Assembly: GCA_016713535.1 (NCBI GenBank)
Contig: JADJOY010000023.1
Coordinates: 124,001-188,000 of the forward strand
Source: Deltaproteobacteria bacterium
Lineage (GTDB): Bacteria > JADJOY01
Length of the DNA stretch: 64,000 bases
Reading direction: 5' to 3'
The notes beneath the pieces were generated by a model. That model saw only the letters and a list, made by a program, of their open reading frames with translations, was not told the DNA's origin and made no database searches. Of this stretch, positions 61,865 through 64,000 are shown in pieces; position 1 is the stretch's first letter, and every line of letters starts with the position of its first letter. The translations under genes and the position numbers were made by a program.

Positions 61865-63139
61865 TCAGCTCTTCCGCGCGAGGGCCTGCCAATCGCGCTC
61901 GAGGTCATCGCGGACCTCGGGATGCGCGATCGAGGTGAGTGCCTTGGCACGCTCGAAGAACGACTTCCCGAACAGATCGGCGACCCCGAACTCGGTGACC
62001 ACGTAGTGAACGTGCATGCGCGTCGTCACGACGCCCGAGCCCGGACGGAGCGTCGGCACGATCCGCGACTCGCCCTTCTTGGCGCGGCTGGTGAGGGCGA
62101 TGATCGGCTTGCCGCCCGGCGAGAGCGCTGCGCCGCGCATGAAGTCGAGCTGCCCACCCACTCCCGAGATGATGCGGTGGCCGATCGAGTCGGCGCACAC
62201 CTGGCCGGTGAGGTCGACCTCGACGGCCGAGTTGATCGCCGTCACCTTCGGGTTGCGAGCGATCACCGTGGGGCGGTTCACGTACGCGATGTCGAGGAGC
62301 ACCACGGCGGGGTTGTCGTCGATGTAGTCGTAGAGCTTGCGCGAGCCGGTGGCGAAGCCCGCGACGACCTTGTCCGGGTGCACTTCCTTGCGCGAGTTGT
62401 CGACCGCGCCGCACTCGATCAGCGGCAGGACACCGTCCGACACCATCTCGGTGTGGATGCCGAGGTGCTTGTGATTGGTCAGCGCCGCCAGGACCGCGTC
62501 GGGCACGGCGCCGATCCCCATCTGCAGCGTCGCGCCGTCGTCGACCAGGCTCGCCACGTGCTCGCCGATCGCGCGCTCCTCTTCTCCCAGCTTGGTGGGC
62601 GGGCTCTCGGGCAGCGGACGATCGACGTCGATCGCGAAGTCGATGCGGCTGACGTGGAGGAACCCGTCGCCATGGGTGCGCGGCATGCGCGGGTTGATCT
62701 CGGCCACCACCACGTCCGCCGATTCGGCGGCGGCCATCGCCACGTCCACGCTCGGGCCGAGGGTCACGTAGCCGTGGGAGTCGGGCGGCGAGACCTGCAG
62801 CATCGCGACGTTGATGTGACGCCGACCCTCGCGGAAGAGCCGCGGGATCTCGGACAGGAACACCGGCACGTAGTCGTTGCGCTCGGTGCCGACGTACTTG
62901 CGCAGGTTGCCGCCCACGAACAGGTTCGCGACCCGGAAGCTCTCCTGGTACTGCGGACGCCCGTAGGCCGCCTCCCCGCTGGTGTGGAGGTGAGTGACCT
63001 CCACGTCGCGCAGCCGGTCCGCCTGCTCGACCATCGCCTCGACGAGGGAGATCGGGGTGGCGGCGCCGCCGTGGATGAAGACGCGGTGTCCGGACTGGAT
63101 GCATTGCACCGCTTCGGCGGCAGAAAACAGGCGTCGCAT
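61865..63139 (-). CDS. Acetyl-CoA hydrolase/transferase family (4-hydroxybutyrate CoA-transferase-like)
   Basis: This 424-residue protein starts at ATG 63139. Features of the class I CoA-transferase/acetyl-CoA hydrolase family: HRVFIHGGAATPISLVEAMV, GGNLRKYVGTERNDYVPVFL, DVVVAEINPRMPRTHGDGFL, MGIGAVPDAVLAAL, and HTEMVSDGVLPLIE with the likely catalytic Glu. The C-terminal YVVTEFGVADLFGKSFFERA is typical. It transfers CoA between carboxylates, for example acetate and 4-hydroxybutyrate or butyrate. It stands alone, with no adjacent pathway genes. Confidence 0.92.
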   Translation of the reverse strand: MRRLFSAAEAVQCIQSGHRVFIHGGAATPISLVEAMVEQADRLRDVEVTHLHTSGEAAYGRPQYQESFRVANLFVGGNLRKYVGTERNDYVPVFLSEIPRLFREGRRHINVAMLQVSPPDSHGYVTLGPSVDVAMAAAESADVVVAEINPRMPRTHGDGFLHVSRIDFAIDVDRPLPESPPTKLGEEERAIGEHVASLVDDGATLQMGIGAVPDAVLAALTNHKHLGIHTEMVSDGVLPLIECGAVDNSRKEVHPDKVVAGFATGSRKLYDYIDDNPAVVLLDIAYVNRPTVIARNPKVTAINSAVEVDLTGQVCADSIGHRIISGVGGQLDFMRGAALSPGGKPIIALTSRAKKGESRIVPTLRPGSGVVTTRMHVHYVVTEFGVADLFGKSFFERAKALTSIAHPEVRDDLERDWQALARKS

Positions 63140-63330
63140 GAGAGGTCTCTCGAGAGGATGGTGGAGCTGCGGTCGTCGTACCGAAGGATGGCCGTGCAGG
63201 TCCGGGTCGGAAAGGGCCGTGCCGGGCTGGCTCGCCCTCTGCAATCACGGCTCCGGTGGGGTGAGCACGCGGCCGCCCTGCCCTCTCGCCCGCCCTGATA
63301 CTCTGCGCCGCGACGACCACCGAGGGAACG
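63140..63330. other. Divergent intergenic region
   Basis: 191 bp between the CoA-transferase and the nucleotidyltransferase/HEPN-like gene. Nothing beyond a CGAGGGA ribosome binding site before 63331 was recognised. Confidence 0.4.
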
Positions 63331-64000
63331 ATGAGAACCGACGACCGTGCCACCGCCGCGGAACGCATGCTCAAGCTCTTCGACCGGCGCACCGAGATCG
63401 AGGCCGTGTGGCTCTTCCCGCCGCGCTCGCGCGCGAGCGCGGGAGCCAGCGCGATCGGCAGCACCGATCTGGGAATCCTCTTCACCGCCGGCGGCACCCC
63501 GCCCGATTCCAGCGCCTGGCTGGAGCGGCTGACCGCGGAGCTCGATCGGGTCGGCGTCATCGGACCACGGGTGGTCCTCCTGGAACAGGCCGAGGCCACG
63601 CTGCGCCACCGCGCCATCGAGCGCGGTCAGGCGATCTTCTTCCGTGACATGACCAAGGTGCGCGAGTTCCGCGCCCGGACCTGGATGGAGTACGTCGACC
63701 GCGAGTCGCCCACCGCGCAGCGCATCGCCTCCATGCGCACCGGCACCGGGCTCGCGCAGGACTGGGCGCACGAGCGCGTCGAGGCGCTGCACCAGCACAC
63801 CGAGCGCATCGGGGCCACGTTGCGCGGCGCGGGTGAGCGCTTCGCCGTCGATCGCGCGGTGCAGGACTCGATCCTCTTCAACCTGCTGCAGGCCTGCCAG
63901 GCGAGCGAGGACCTGTTCGTCGAGCTGCTCGCGCGCACTCCCGAAGGTCCCGAGGACCCGATGGACGAGCGCGACCCGCTCGGCGCGCTCATCCGCCTCG
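63331..64000 (+). CDS. Nucleotidyltransferase-like (MNT) plus HEPN/DUF86-like fusion, 3' truncated by window edge
   Basis: ATG 63331 (CGAGGGA upstream) opens a frame that runs off the window. The first about 120 residues look like a minimal nucleotidyltransferase: VWLFPPRSRASAGASAIGST followed by DLGILF corresponds to the GSRARG...SDxDLG region, though the second Asp of the D-x-D is not kept, then an R-rich helix. A second part, MRTGTGLAQDWAHERVEALH and DSILFNLLQACQASEDLFVE, resembles the HEPN/HepT (DUF86) helical domain. In MntA-HepT systems these are separate antitoxin and toxin. A fused, perhaps degenerate version is likely, but the end is not visible. Confidence 0.6.
   Translation, partial: MRTDDRATAAERMLKLFDRRTEIEAVWLFPPRSRASAGASAIGSTDLGILFTAGGTPPDSSAWLERLTAELDRVGVIGPRVVLLEQAEATLRHRAIERGQAIFFRDMTKVREFRARTWMEYVDRESPTAQRIASMRTGTGLAQDWAHERVEALHQHTERIGATLRGAGERFAVDRAVQDSILFNLLQACQASEDLFVELLARTPEGPEDPMDERDPLGALIRL

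Overview
The window is GC-rich (roughly 70 % by eye) bacterial chromosome. The gene content points to Myxococcota or a related deltaproteobacterial lineage: sigma-54 activators, a MopE-type metal-binding surface protein, an MbnP/MbnH pair, many lipoproteins, and tightly packed operons with ATGA/GTGA overlaps. This placement is an inference from content; there is no rRNA or marker gene in the window. No tRNA, rRNA, CRISPR array, transposase or phage module was seen.

Layout. 1-4153 is a DUF4129 / DUF4350 / MoxR ATPase / DUF58 operon. 4700-7620 (minus) is a MOSC protein followed by four paralogous small membrane proteins with an NPY/NPF motif. 7769-9754 is a beta-helix surface protein, and 9789-13708 (minus) a CNNM/CorC protein overlapping a Ski2-like helicase. 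14161-15951 is an unusual fusion of an XRE DNA-binding domain to a glycosidase-like TIM barrel. 16278-18347 is a group of small orphan genes, followed by SnoaL and SRPBCC genes, a B12-binding radical SAM gene, an exact-period 127-bp tandem repeat array (21239-22152), two divergent SGNH-like genes, a ZIP transporter, an esterase and cspA. 27827-34366 (minus) encodes a TonB receptor, an ABC-type binding protein, a sensor kinase and a sigma-54 response regulator. 35034-36141 is class III alcohol dehydrogenase. 36191-41232 is a damaged cobalt/corrinoid-type uptake locus arranged around two tandem palindromic operators. 41833-46191 holds phospholipase C, FIST and hybrid kinase genes, and 46311-49094 a CehA-like metallohydrolase.

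49488-61743 is the most interesting part. It holds a c-type cytochrome, a YtkA-like lipoprotein, a cytochrome oxidase subunit I homologue that has lost its catalytic site, a Csp1-type copper storage protein, an MbnP/MbnH pair, CcmH, a RegB/RegA two-component system, an outer-membrane protein and a second di-haem peroxidase. Four perfect GCGAC-N5-GTCGC palindromes, matching the core of known RegR/RegA boxes, sit in four of its promoter regions, so these genes look like one redox/copper regulon. An array of five GTCGC pentamers at exact 11-bp spacing sits at the left edge.

Two features run through the window. First, a family of short hairpin repeats (conserved flanks, stems that co-vary) fills most long intergenic gaps and is the core of the 127-bp array. 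Second, about a dozen genes are broken by 1-2 nt indels, often in homopolymers and most densely at 36-41 kb. This looks more like consensus sequence error than real decay, so broken genes are given as single loci with the break marked.
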